Assembly: GCA_964555735.1 (NCBI GenBank)
Contig: CAZKTS010000355.1
Coordinates: 1 to 13,115, forward strand
Direction of reading: 5' to 3'
DNA length: 13,115 nt
DNA from: CAZKTS01 sp964555735
GTDB lineage: Bacteria > Actinomycetota > Acidimicrobiia > IMCC26256 > PALSA-555
A program made the position numbers and the translations under genes. This document shows positions 7,300-13,115 of the stretch, piece after piece. Every line of letters begins with the position of its first letter. Position 1 is the first letter of the stretch. Under the pieces are notes generated by a model. It was not told where the DNA came from, ran no database searches, and saw only the letters and a list, made by a program, of their open reading frames with translations.

Positions 7300-8274
7300 A
7301 TGCCGCTGCGCCGCCATCGTCGCCGGCCGGCCGTCCTCGCCGTCGCGCTGGTTGCCGTGCTCGCCGCGGCGTGCGTCCCCGTGTCGCCACCGGGGCCGCC
7401 GCGCCGCACCGGCGTGCAGAACGGACCGCTCGGCTCGTGCACGGTGTTCCCGCCGGACAACCCGTGGAACACCGACATCTCGGGGCTGCCCGTCCACGCG
7501 AGCTCGGCGAGCTACCTCTCACAGATCGCCCTCGACGGCGGCGGCGGTTCGGCGGCGTTCCTGCACGCCGACTTCGGCGGCGGCGGTGAGTACGGGATCC
7601 CCTACGTCACCGTCGGGGCCGACGAGCCGATGGTGCCGATCAGCTTCTTCGACTGGCCGCACGAGAGCGATCCCGGCCCGTACCCCGTGCCGCTCGGCGC
7701 GCCGGTCGAGGGGGGCAGCGACCGTCACGTGATCGCCGTCGACCGCGACGCCTGCAAGCTCTACGAGCTGTTCAACGCGACCGCCGGCACGAGCCGATGG
7801 GACGCGAGCAACGGCGCGCGCTTCGACCTGCGCTCCAACGCGCTGCGGCCCGACGGCTGGACGTCGGCCGATGCCGCGGGGCTGCCGATCTTCGCCGGGC
7901 TCGTCCGGTACGACGAGGTCGCCGCCGGGGTGATCACGCACGCGCTGCGGGTCACGTTCCGCCGCACGTCGAACGCCTACCTCCATCCCGCGACGCACGA
8001 GGCCGGTGCCAACCCCGACAACCCGAACCGGCCGCCGATGGGGCTCCGGCTCCGCCTGTCGGCCGGCTTCGACCTGAGTGGCTACTCGGGACAGGCCTTG
8101 GTGATCCTGCGCGCGATGAAGAAGTACGGACTGATCGTCGCCGACAACGGCTCGAACTGGTTCGTCACCGGCGCGGCCGACACACGATGGGACGACGAGG
8201 ACCTCGACCAGCTCAAGACCGTGCCCGGCTCCGCGTTCGAGGTCGTGGACACCGGCGAGACGCTGCGCCACTGA
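7300..8274 (+). CDS. Conserved exported protein, probable lipoprotein, unknown function
   Basis: I do not recognise a named function. The 324-residue protein starts with an Arg-rich region (RRHRRRP), then a hydrophobic segment (11-24) and Cys25 in VLAAAC, a lipobox-like site with Leu at -4 rather than -3. A Pro-rich linker (26-35) follows, so it is probably exported and lipid-anchored. The mature part has motifs that look conserved: NPWNTDISGLPV (54-65), ISFFDWPHESDPGPYPVP (114-131), DRHVIAVDRDACKLYELFNA (141-160), ITHALRVTF (212-220), PATHEAG (230-236) and MKKYGLIVADNGSNWFVTG (273-291). I recall similar uncharacterised proteins in other bacteria but cannot name a Pfam family. His143, His214, His229 and His233 could be catalytic or metal ligands (inference). 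The ATG at 7300 is preferred because the signal peptide begins there and a TANNNT lies 7 bases upstream. The gene diverges from lgt, the enzyme that would lipidate it. Confidence 0.8.
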   Translation: MPLRRHRRRPAVLAVALVAVLAAACVPVSPPGPPRRTGVQNGPLGSCTVFPPDNPWNTDISGLPVHASSASYLSQIALDGGGGSAAFLHADFGGGGEYGIPYVTVGADEPMVPISFFDWPHESDPGPYPVPLGAPVEGGSDRHVIAVDRDACKLYELFNATAGTSRWDASNGARFDLRSNALRPDGWTSADAAGLPIFAGLVRYDEVAAGVITHALRVTFRRTSNAYLHPATHEAGANPDNPNRPPMGLRLRLSAGFDLSGYSGQALVILRAMKKYGLIVADNGSNWFVTGAADTRWDDEDLDQLKTVPGSAFEVVDTGETLRH

Positions 8275-8300
8275 CGTCAGGCGGCTGACACACTCGAGCC

Positions 8301-8804
8301 GTGCGCTCGACCCGCCCCGACCCCGACCCGGTCGGGCCCGGCCAGGAGTCGGTGTGGGGGTACCCACGCCCACCGGCGGTGGAGCCGGCGATCCGACGCC
8401 TGCGCGTGGTCCTCGGCGGCGAGGTGATCGCCGACACCACGAGCGGCCAGCGCGTGCTCGAGACGAGCCATCCGCCCAACTACTACGTGCCGCTCACCGA
8501 CGTCGCGGACGGCGCCCTCGAGCGAACCGTCGGCGCGTCGTTCTGCGAGTTCAAGGGTCGCGCCCACTACTTCCGCGTCCACGGCGGCGGCGTGACGGTC
8601 GACGAGGGTGCATGGGGGTACGACGACCCGGCGCCGGCGTACGCGTCGCTGCGCGGCCACGTCGCGTTCTACGCGTCGAGGATGGACGCCTGCTTCGTCG
8701 ACGACGAGCGAGTGATCCCCCAGCCCGGTGCCTTCTACGGCGGCTGGATCACCGCCGACATCGCGGGTCCGTTCAAGGGCGGCCCCGGCACCCGAGGCTG
8801 GTAG
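8301..8804 (+). CDS. DUF427 domain-containing protein
   Basis: A 167-residue protein that matches the DUF427 family (Pfam PF04248) along its whole length. Typical stretches are ESVWGYPRPPAVEP (16-29), ADTTSGQRVLETSHPPNYYVP (about 44-64), SFCEFKGRAHYF (80-91), AYASLRGHVAFYASRMDACFVD (about 112-133) and PQPGAFYGGWITADIAGPFKG (about 140-160). The family is small, cytosolic and of unproven function; its compact beta-rich fold is known but the reaction is not. The start is GTG at 8301. No Shine-Dalgarno is visible. A poor -10-like CACACT ends 6 bases before the start, so it may be read from its own promoter or with the lipoprotein gene, whose stop is 26 bases upstream. Its stop lies 7 bases from the stop of the convergent DNA glycosylase gene, leaving no room for a separate terminator. 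Confidence 0.9.
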   Translation: MRSTRPDPDPVGPGQESVWGYPRPPAVEPAIRRLRVVLGGEVIADTTSGQRVLETSHPPNYYVPLTDVADGALERTVGASFCEFKGRAHYFRVHGGGVTVDEGAWGYDDPAPAYASLRGHVAFYASRMDACFVDDERVIPQPGAFYGGWITADIAGPFKGGPGTRGW

Positions 8805-8811
8805 CGCCGGC

Positions 8812-9678
8812 CTACTTCACGAGGCGAGAGAGGCGGCGGTCGGCGAGGAGCTTGCCGTCGGTCTGGCACGTCGGGCAGTAGGCCACCTCGTGCGACTCGT
8901 ACGACACGCGTCGGAGGGTGTCACCGCAGCGCATGCACGCCTCGCCGGCGCGGCCGTGCACGTCGAAGTGCTCGCCGAGCTTGGGCTCCGACAGGCCGCC
9001 CGTCCGCGCCCGCTCCCGCGCGAGCCCGTCGGTCATGACGCCCCGGACCGCGTCGAGCAGCCCCCGCCGCTCGTCGGCGGTCAGCTTCGGCAGCGTCGCG
9101 TAGGGCGAGAGCTGGGCACGCCACAGCGCGTCATCGGCGTAGCCCCGGCCGACCCCCGAGACCGTGCGCTGATCCCGCAGCCAGGTGTGGATGCGTCGGC
9201 GGTCGTCGCCCTCGAGCACGAACGCGGCGAAGGCGTCGCTGTCGGGCTCGGGACCGAGGTGCTCGAGCGGACCGTCGTCGCCGGGCGCGAGCACCCACCA
9301 GGCCGCCTTGCGCTCGGTGCCCCACTCGCGCACGAGGATCGCCCGCTCACCGTCGGCGTCGACGCCCTCGGGTGGGGCGAACCGGAAGCGCACGACGCCG
9401 CCCTTCCCGCCCCGGTTCGACTTGGGCGGGTCCTCGAGGTCGAGCCGCCCGGCTTGGGAGAGGTGGACGAGCAGCCGCTCGCCTCCGTCCCACTCGAACA
9501 CGAGGTACTTGCCGCGACGGCCCACGTGCCGGACCGGTCGTCCGACCAGGGTCTCCGGCGCGGGGACCACGGTCTTCAGCGCGGCGAAGCCGATGGGTTG
9601 CACCGCCGCGAGCGTCCAGCCACCGATGGCGGCGTCGACGCGCTCGGCCAGCGCCTGCATCTGCGGGAGCTCCGGCAT
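8812..9678 (-). CDS. Fpg/Nei-family DNA glycosylase (base excision repair)
   Basis: A bifunctional-type glycosylase/AP lyase that should remove oxidised bases from DNA. It has 288 residues. The N-terminus MPELPQMQ keeps the catalytic Pro2 and Glu3, but the normally conserved next glutamate (PELPE) is Gln6. Lys57 in GRRGKYL is the expected beta-hairpin lysine. The H2TH region DQRTVSGVGRGYADDAL (169-185) has Arg178 where classical Fpg has Asn. The zinc finger is C248-X2-C251-X16-C268-X2-C271, complete, but continues CQTDGKLLADRR instead of the usual CQR. These traits suggest an actinobacterial Fpg/Nei subfamily distinct from canonical MutM, so no symbol is given. The start ATG at 9678 has no Shine-Dalgarno; TAGCCT ends 9 bases upstream, hinting at a leaderless transcript. 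The gene follows the efflux pump gene after 58 bases on the same strand. Confidence 0.92.
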   Translation of the reverse strand: MPELPQMQALAERVDAAIGGWTLAAVQPIGFAALKTVVPAPETLVGRPVRHVGRRGKYLVFEWDGGERLLVHLSQAGRLDLEDPPKSNRGGKGGVVRFRFAPPEGVDADGERAILVREWGTERKAAWWVLAPGDDGPLEHLGPEPDSDAFAAFVLEGDDRRRIHTWLRDQRTVSGVGRGYADDALWRAQLSPYATLPKLTADERRGLLDAVRGVMTDGLARERARTGGLSEPKLGEHFDVHGRAGEACMRCGDTLRRVSYESHEVAYCPTCQTDGKLLADRRLSRLVK

Positions 9679-9687
9679 GGGCGATCC

Positions 9688-9693
9688 AGGCTA
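9688..9693 (-). promoter_or_regulatory. Predicted -10 element of the DNA glycosylase gene
   Basis: TAGCCT on the minus strand fits TANNNT and ends 9 bases before the ATG. There is no Shine-Dalgarno in the 58-base gap after the efflux gene, so independent leaderless transcription is plausible. No good -35 is visible. Support is weak when taken alone. Confidence 0.3.
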
Positions 9694-9736
9694 CCGGCCG
9701 ACCGGGCCGATCGATCCCGGGCCCGCTCGGCGCGCG

Positions 9737-11365
9737 CTAGCGGACGGGTTCGGGACGCGCGACGGCGAACGTCTCGCCTTCGGGTGAGAGCGAGTCGAGC
9801 TTCGACTCGTCGCGCGCCGCGTCGCGGATCGAGGCCGCGCTCCCCCGCGGCATGAGCAGCGTGCACGTCACGCCCACGGCGGCCACCACCACTGCGACCC
9901 AGAACGTGCTGTTCAACGAGCCCGAGAACGCGTCGCGCACCGTCGCGCGAGCGCTCGGGGGGATCTGGCTCTGTCCGCTGCTCGGCGTGAGCAGTCCCGC
10001 GGCGTCGACCTCACGCCCGAACGCCTCGCTGAGCCGGTCGGCCAGGTTGGTCAGCAGCACCGACGCCGCGATCGCCACCCCGACCGCGCCACCGAGCTGA
10101 CGTGTGAAGTTGATGAGTCCGGTCGCGACGCCCATGCGGCGCATGTCGACGGAGTTCTGCGCGGCCAGGGACGTCGACATGAACACCAGCCCCATGCCGA
10201 ACCCGAGCATCGCGAGGTAGCCGGCAAGCTCGAGCTGCGACGACCCGACCGTGAGGGTCGTGAGGAAGAACGCGCCGAGCGCGACGAGCACCGCGCCGAC
10301 CGTCACCACCGCACGGAAGCCGGCCTTGAGGACGATGCGCGCCCCGCCGGCGGAACCGACCATCATCGCCAGCAGGAGCGGGATCAGGATGCGTCCGGAG
10401 CCGGTGGCGTCCTCGCCGAGCACGGTGCGGCCGTAGAGCGGCATGAACGAGAGCACGCCGTACATCGACATCCCGAGGAACATCGTGACGACCGCCGACG
10501 CACGCAACGCCGGCACCTTGAACAGCGACAGTGGGATCAGTGGCTCCGCGGCGCGCCGCTCGACGACGACGAACGCCACGAAGAAGATCGCGGCCACGGC
10601 GAGCGTCCCGACGATCTCGGGCGAGCTCCAGGCGTAGTCGCGGCCGCCGGACTCGAGCGCGAACACGAGCGCGATGGTCCAGACCAGGAGCGTGAGCAGG
10701 CCCAGCCAGTCGAAGCGATGTCGGTTCCGTCGCTCGAGCGGCTCCACCATCACGACCGCGACGAGCGTGACGGCGGCGATGCCGATCGGGAGGTTCACGT
10801 AGAAGCACCAGCGCCACGACAGCTGGTCGGTGAGGAAGCCGCCGATGAACGGCCCGATCACGGCCGAGAGCGCGAACACCCCGGAGTACACGGCCGAGAT
10901 CCGGGCGCGCTGCTCCATCGTGTACAGGTCGGCGCTGATGGTCTGCGCGACGGGGAGGATGCAGCCCGCGCCGAGGCCCTGTAGCGCACGGAAGAGCACG
11001 AGCTGGGTCATGGTCTGCGACAGCCCGCACAGCGCGGAGCCGATCAGGAAGACGACCATCCCAATCAGGAAGATCCGCTTGCGACCGAACATGTCGGCCA
11101 GCCGCCCCCAGAGCGGGATGGTCGCGATCTCGGCGAGCAGGAACGCCGAGAACACCCATGCGTACTGGTCGATGCCGTGCAGGTCGCCGACGATGGTTGG
11201 CATCGCGGTCGAGACGATCGTGCCGTCGATCGACGCGAGGAACATCGCCGCGATGACGGCGATGGTCGTGAGGATCACGCGCTTGCGTGAGAGTCGTGCG
11301 GCGTACGCCGTCACCGCCTGAGCGCCACTCGCGTACGCGGCCGCGGCCGACTCCTTCCCGGTCAT
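9737..11365 (-). CDS. DHA2-family MFS multidrug efflux transporter (EmrB/QacA type)
   Basis: A 542-residue proton-driven drug exporter of the major facilitator superfamily, 14-helix DHA2 group, in the cytoplasmic membrane. Visible motifs: SIDGTIVSTAMPTIVG (45-60) with the membrane Asp47 in helix 1 typical of DHA2; motif A GRLADMFGRKR (87-97); FRALQGLGAGC (125-135); and motif C GPFIGGFLTDQLSWRWCFYVNLPIG (171-195). A large loop around residues 470-500 precedes the last helix, as in EmrB relatives, followed by a polar C-terminal tail of about 35 residues. Substrates cannot be predicted. The ATG overlaps the stop of the TetR gene in an ATGA, so the two are translationally coupled and the pump is almost certainly controlled by that repressor. 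Confidence 0.95.
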   Translation of the reverse strand: MTGKESAAAAYASGAQAVTAYAARLSRKRVILTTIAVIAAMFLASIDGTIVSTAMPTIVGDLHGIDQYAWVFSAFLLAEIATIPLWGRLADMFGRKRIFLIGMVVFLIGSALCGLSQTMTQLVLFRALQGLGAGCILPVAQTISADLYTMEQRARISAVYSGVFALSAVIGPFIGGFLTDQLSWRWCFYVNLPIGIAAVTLVAVVMVEPLERRNRHRFDWLGLLTLLVWTIALVFALESGGRDYAWSSPEIVGTLAVAAIFFVAFVVVERRAAEPLIPLSLFKVPALRASAVVTMFLGMSMYGVLSFMPLYGRTVLGEDATGSGRILIPLLLAMMVGSAGGARIVLKAGFRAVVTVGAVLVALGAFFLTTLTVGSSQLELAGYLAMLGFGMGLVFMSTSLAAQNSVDMRRMGVATGLINFTRQLGGAVGVAIAASVLLTNLADRLSEAFGREVDAAGLLTPSSGQSQIPPSARATVRDAFSGSLNSTFWVAVVVAAVGVTCTLLMPRGSAASIRDAARDESKLDSLSPEGETFAVARPEPVR

Positions 11366-11985
11366 CGCTCGGTCCCACCGACGGTCAGCGCGGGGGCGAC
11401 GAGGCGGGCCAGTCCGTCGACCCGGCCGATGACCGCAGGGTCCTGGTGGTTCAGGTACTCGACGAACAGCCCCCAGAGGAACGTCGCGATGCAGTCCGCG
11501 GCGTCGTCGAGGTCGGCGTCGGCGCGGACGTCGTCGGACCCCGCCAGGACTCGCACCCAGCGGGCACGCCAGGTGGTCGCGAGCGAGTCGCCCACCTCAC
11601 GCGCCTCGCTGTCGCCGAGGACCGACTCCCGCTGCATGTGCCGGAGGAACTCGGCGTTGCCCACCAACCGGGCGAACTCGGCGTGGGCCTGCTCCACGAT
11701 CCTCGCCTCGAGGTGCGGAGCGATCGGCGGCTCGAAGTCGTCGAGGTCCCGGCCGATGCCCTGGGCCCGGTAGACGGCCCGGATCAGGTCGGCCTTGGAG
11801 TCGAAGTGGTAGTAGAGCCCCGGCACGGTGACGCCGGCCGCGTCCGCCAGCTCCCGGACCGACACCGCGGCCGTCCCCCGCTCGGAGAAGAGGCGCAACG
11901 CGGTCTCGACGATCCGTTCCCGCGTCGCGCCCGAGATCTCCTTCTTGGGGGTGCCCAGCTTCGGCGAGGCGGTGCGCGCGCTCAT
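11362..11985 (-). CDS. TetR/AcrR-family transcriptional regulator
   Basis: A 207-residue repressor-type protein. The N-terminal HTH is typical: GATRERIVETALRLFSERG, then VSVRELADAAGVTVPGLYYHFDSKADLIRAVY (about residues 42-72, with the GLYYHF recognition-helix end). The rest is an all-helical ligand-binding domain that shows no known ligand. The frame is open to a TTG at 12024, but I chose the ATG at 11985: the TTG lies inside the palindromic operator, and the extra 13 residues are not TetR-like. The protein probably represses its own gene and the coupled efflux pump until a drug or metabolite binds. The ATG has no Shine-Dalgarno; TACCCT ends 9 bases upstream, which fits a leaderless message. 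Confidence 0.93.
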   Translation of the reverse strand: MSARTASPKLGTPKKEISGATRERIVETALRLFSERGTAAVSVRELADAAGVTVPGLYYHFDSKADLIRAVYRAQGIGRDLDDFEPPIAPHLEARIVEQAHAEFARLVGNAEFLRHMQRESVLGDSEAREVGDSLATTWRARWVRVLAGSDDVRADADLDDAADCIATFLWGLFVEYLNHQDPAVIGRVDGLARLVAPALTVGGTER

Positions 11986-11994
11986 GGGCCCGGC

Positions 11995-12024
11995 AGGGTA
12001 CTGCTTACTTGAGCGCTCGATCAA
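11995..12024 (-). promoter_or_regulatory. Predicted promoter of the tetR-efflux operon
   Basis: On the minus strand, TTGATC (12024-12019) as -35 and TACCCT (12000-11995) as -10 are separated by 18 bases. TTGATC matches four of the six consensus bases. The -10 ends 9 bases before the ATG, so the message would be leaderless or nearly so. The operator palindrome covers the -35 and much of the spacer, the expected arrangement for repression by blocking RNA polymerase. Confidence 0.55.
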
Positions 12025-12028
12025 GTAA
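12005..12028. promoter_or_regulatory. TetR operator palindrome (TTACTTGA-N8-TCAAGTAA)
   Basis: A 24-base inverted repeat with perfect 8-base arms, TTACTTGA and TCAAGTAA, and partial symmetry in the 8-base centre. The arms are AT-rich, unlike the surrounding GC-rich DNA. It sits directly upstream of the TetR gene, between it and the divergent sensor gene, and overlaps the predicted -35. Its size and position fit a TetR dimer or pair-of-dimers site. Binding is inferred. Confidence 0.75.
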
Positions 12029-12045
12029 CGGGTCCCGCGCTCGAT

Positions 12046-12057
12046 GCTCGATCAAGT
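12046..12057 (+). promoter_or_regulatory. Second operator half-site (GCTCGATCAAGT)
   Basis: An exact 12-base copy of the right half of the main operator (12015-12026), displaced by 31 bases, close to three helical turns, so it lies on the same DNA face. The expected left arm is absent. Directly before it GCTCGAT is repeated in tandem (12039-12045). It may be an auxiliary TetR site that extends control towards the sensor gene at 12133. Confidence 0.45.
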
Positions 12058-12132
12058 CCGTCGCCGGCCGGCCGATGGATGGACGAGGGGCCACCACCGG
12101 TCCACCATGGGACGCAGAGGAATCGGGGTGGG

Positions 12133-13115
12133 ATGACCGAGACGGCGATGCACAGCTGGATCGAGTCGGTCACGGCGGCGTACCCGGGCACCCTCTTCCT
12201 CGTGTCCGCCGCCGGCGACATCCTCGCGTGCCGGGTCGGCTCGGAGGCTTCGGACGTCGATCCCACGTCGCTCGTCGGGCTGCGCATCGAAGACGTGACC
12301 CGCGCCGCCGGGCTCACCAATGCGCGGCGGGCGATCGACCGAACGCTCGCGACCGGCCAGGTCACCACGGTCGAGCACGACGTCCTCGACGACGACAACC
12401 GGATCATCGCCCACCGCCGCCACCACTACGCCCGCGCCAACCTCGACCAGGTCGCGGTGCTGAGCCGCGACGTCACGCCAGAGCGCACCCGCCACGACGC
12501 CGAGCGCTTCGTCGGCGAGATCGCGCAGCTCCTGCTCACCGCGACGCCGGCATCGCCCGAACCGGTCGTGCAGGAGGTCCTCGCGCGGATCGCCGCCTTC
12601 GTCGCCGCGAGCAACGTGGACGTCTTCGCGCCCTCGTCGAGCAGCGACGAGGAGTTCGAGCACCCGTTCGGGTGGTCGGATGGCCGCGAGCCGACGCTCG
12701 AGCTGCCCGTCGATCAGCCCCGACGACCGAGCTGGGTCTTCCAGGCCATCCAGGGCACCGACGCGCCGATCTTCGTGGCCGCCGACGCCGTGCCGGAGGA
12801 GGCCGTCGTCATGCGCACGATGGTCGAGTCGTACGGGCTCGCGGCGTGCGGGTTCGTGCCCATCGCGCTCGGCGACGTGATCCCCGGCTTCGTGTCGGTG
12901 ACGTGGCGGAGCTCGCCGACGCGGGTCGAGCGCGAGCGCTTCGAGTCGCTCTTGCCGCTCGGTGGCCTGCTCGCCACGATCCTGCTGCGCGAGCGGGCCG
13001 AGCGGTACCGCATCGAGGCGGACGCCCGTCTGCGCACGCTCACCGAGCAGTCCCACGAGGTCCTGGTGCTCCTCGACGCGGCCGGGCAGCCGACGTTCTT
13101 GAGCCAGGCCGTGCA
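12133..13115 (+). CDS. PAS-GAF-PAS sensor protein, N-terminal part (3' end outside window)
   Basis: The frame is open from the ATG at 12133 to the window end, giving 327 complete codons. Residues about 8-117 look like a PAS domain (LFLVSAAGDIL at 21-31 and a closing AVLSRDVTPERTRHD at 108-122). Residues about 124-288 look like a GAF domain (EIAQLLLTATPASPEPVVQE; YGLAACGFVPIALGD; ending in LLATILLRERAERYR). A second PAS begins at about 297 (LRTLTEQSHEVLVLLDAAG). No membrane segment is seen, so it is probably cytosolic. The output domain is beyond the window; a GGDEF/EAL cyclic-di-GMP enzyme, a histidine kinase or a phosphatase are all possible. AGAGGA lies 11 bases before the ATG, so this gene seems to have a leader. 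A second in-frame ATG at 12148 is a weaker candidate. The gene diverges from the TetR-efflux operon and shares a 147-base region with it. Confidence 0.8.
   Translation, partial: MTETAMHSWIESVTAAYPGTLFLVSAAGDILACRVGSEASDVDPTSLVGLRIEDVTRAAGLTNARRAIDRTLATGQVTTVEHDVLDDDNRIIAHRRHHYARANLDQVAVLSRDVTPERTRHDAERFVGEIAQLLLTATPASPEPVVQEVLARIAAFVAASNVDVFAPSSSSDEEFEHPFGWSDGREPTLELPVDQPRRPSWVFQAIQGTDAPIFVAADAVPEEAVVMRTMVESYGLAACGFVPIALGDVIPGFVSVTWRSSPTRVERERFESLLPLGGLLATILLRERAERYRIEADARLRTLTEQSHEVLVLLDAAGQPTFLSQAV

Noticed and set aside
7210..7497. Longer lgt reading frame starting upstream of the GTG at 7209
   Set aside because: The added residues are Arg-rich and not Lgt-like, and they overlap the lipoprotein gene. 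Family alignment favours the start at 7209.
9702..9725. Hairpin between the efflux and glycosylase genes (CGGGCC pairing with GGCCCG)
   Set aside because: The stem is only 6 bases with an 11-base loop and no T-run on either strand. Such pairings are common by chance at this GC content, so I do not call a terminator.
11986..12024. TTG start at 12024 for the TetR gene
   Set aside because: It falls inside the palindromic operator and over the predicted promoter, and adds 13 residues not typical of the family.
12064..12113. CCGGCCGG palindrome and GTCC/GGAC short inverted repeat in the leader of the sensor gene
   Set aside because: They are too short and GC-biased to separate from background, and no riboswitch-like structure was recognised.
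12052..13056. Minus-strand open frame of 334 codons opposite the sensor gene
   Set aside because: The plus strand encodes recognisable PAS and GAF sequence. The minus-strand product is low-complexity Arg/Gly/Asp/Val/His-rich and matches nothing I know.

Overview
This is a GC-rich, densely coded bacterial window with ordinary housekeeping-type content. The high GC, GTG starts, start codons placed just after TANNNT hexamers, a TIGR03084-type protein, a DUF427 protein and an actinobacterial style of Lgt and Fpg/Nei all point to Actinomycetota. An Acidimicrobiia-like lineage is my best guess, but the sequence does not prove it. I see no tRNA, rRNA, CRISPR array, insertion sequence or phage gene.

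Layout. (1) 1-2157, plus strand: the 3' part of an acyl-CoA synthetase, followed after 10 bases by a TIGR03084/DinB-like protein. (2) 7209 down to 2120, minus strand: a tight four-gene run of lgt (prolipoprotein diacylglyceryl transferase), an ABC ATPase (GTGA overlap with lgt), a large FtsX/MacB-like permease and an enoyl-CoA hydratase/isomerase. The last gene overlaps the end of the TIGR03084 gene tail to tail by 38 bases. (3) 7300-8804, plus strand, divergent from lgt: a conserved exported probable lipoprotein of unknown function, then a DUF427 protein. (4) 12024 down to 8812, minus strand: a TetR regulator, a DHA2-type (14-helix) drug efflux pump coupled to it by an ATGA overlap, and an Fpg/Nei-family DNA glycosylase. 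(5) 12133 to the window end, plus strand: the N-terminal part of a PAS-GAF-PAS sensor protein.

How the genes fit together. Lgt, the ABC exporter and the divergent lipoprotein form a cell-envelope block: Lgt lipidates proteins such as its neighbour, and the FtsX/MacB-type transporter may act on envelope substrates. The acyl-CoA synthetase and the isomerase-like crotonase are lipid/CoA enzymes on either side of a convergent junction. TetR and the efflux pump form a classic self-regulated resistance cassette. A near-ideal operator (TTACTTGA-N8-TCAAGTAA) lies over the predicted -35 region, and a second half-site lies 31 bases away, towards the divergent sensor gene.

No convincing new multi-gene system was found. 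The best leads are the operator plus phased half-site, a shared leaderless-promoter pattern at the heads of transcription units, the unknown lipoprotein beside lgt, and unusual active-site residues in the crotonase and the glycosylase.
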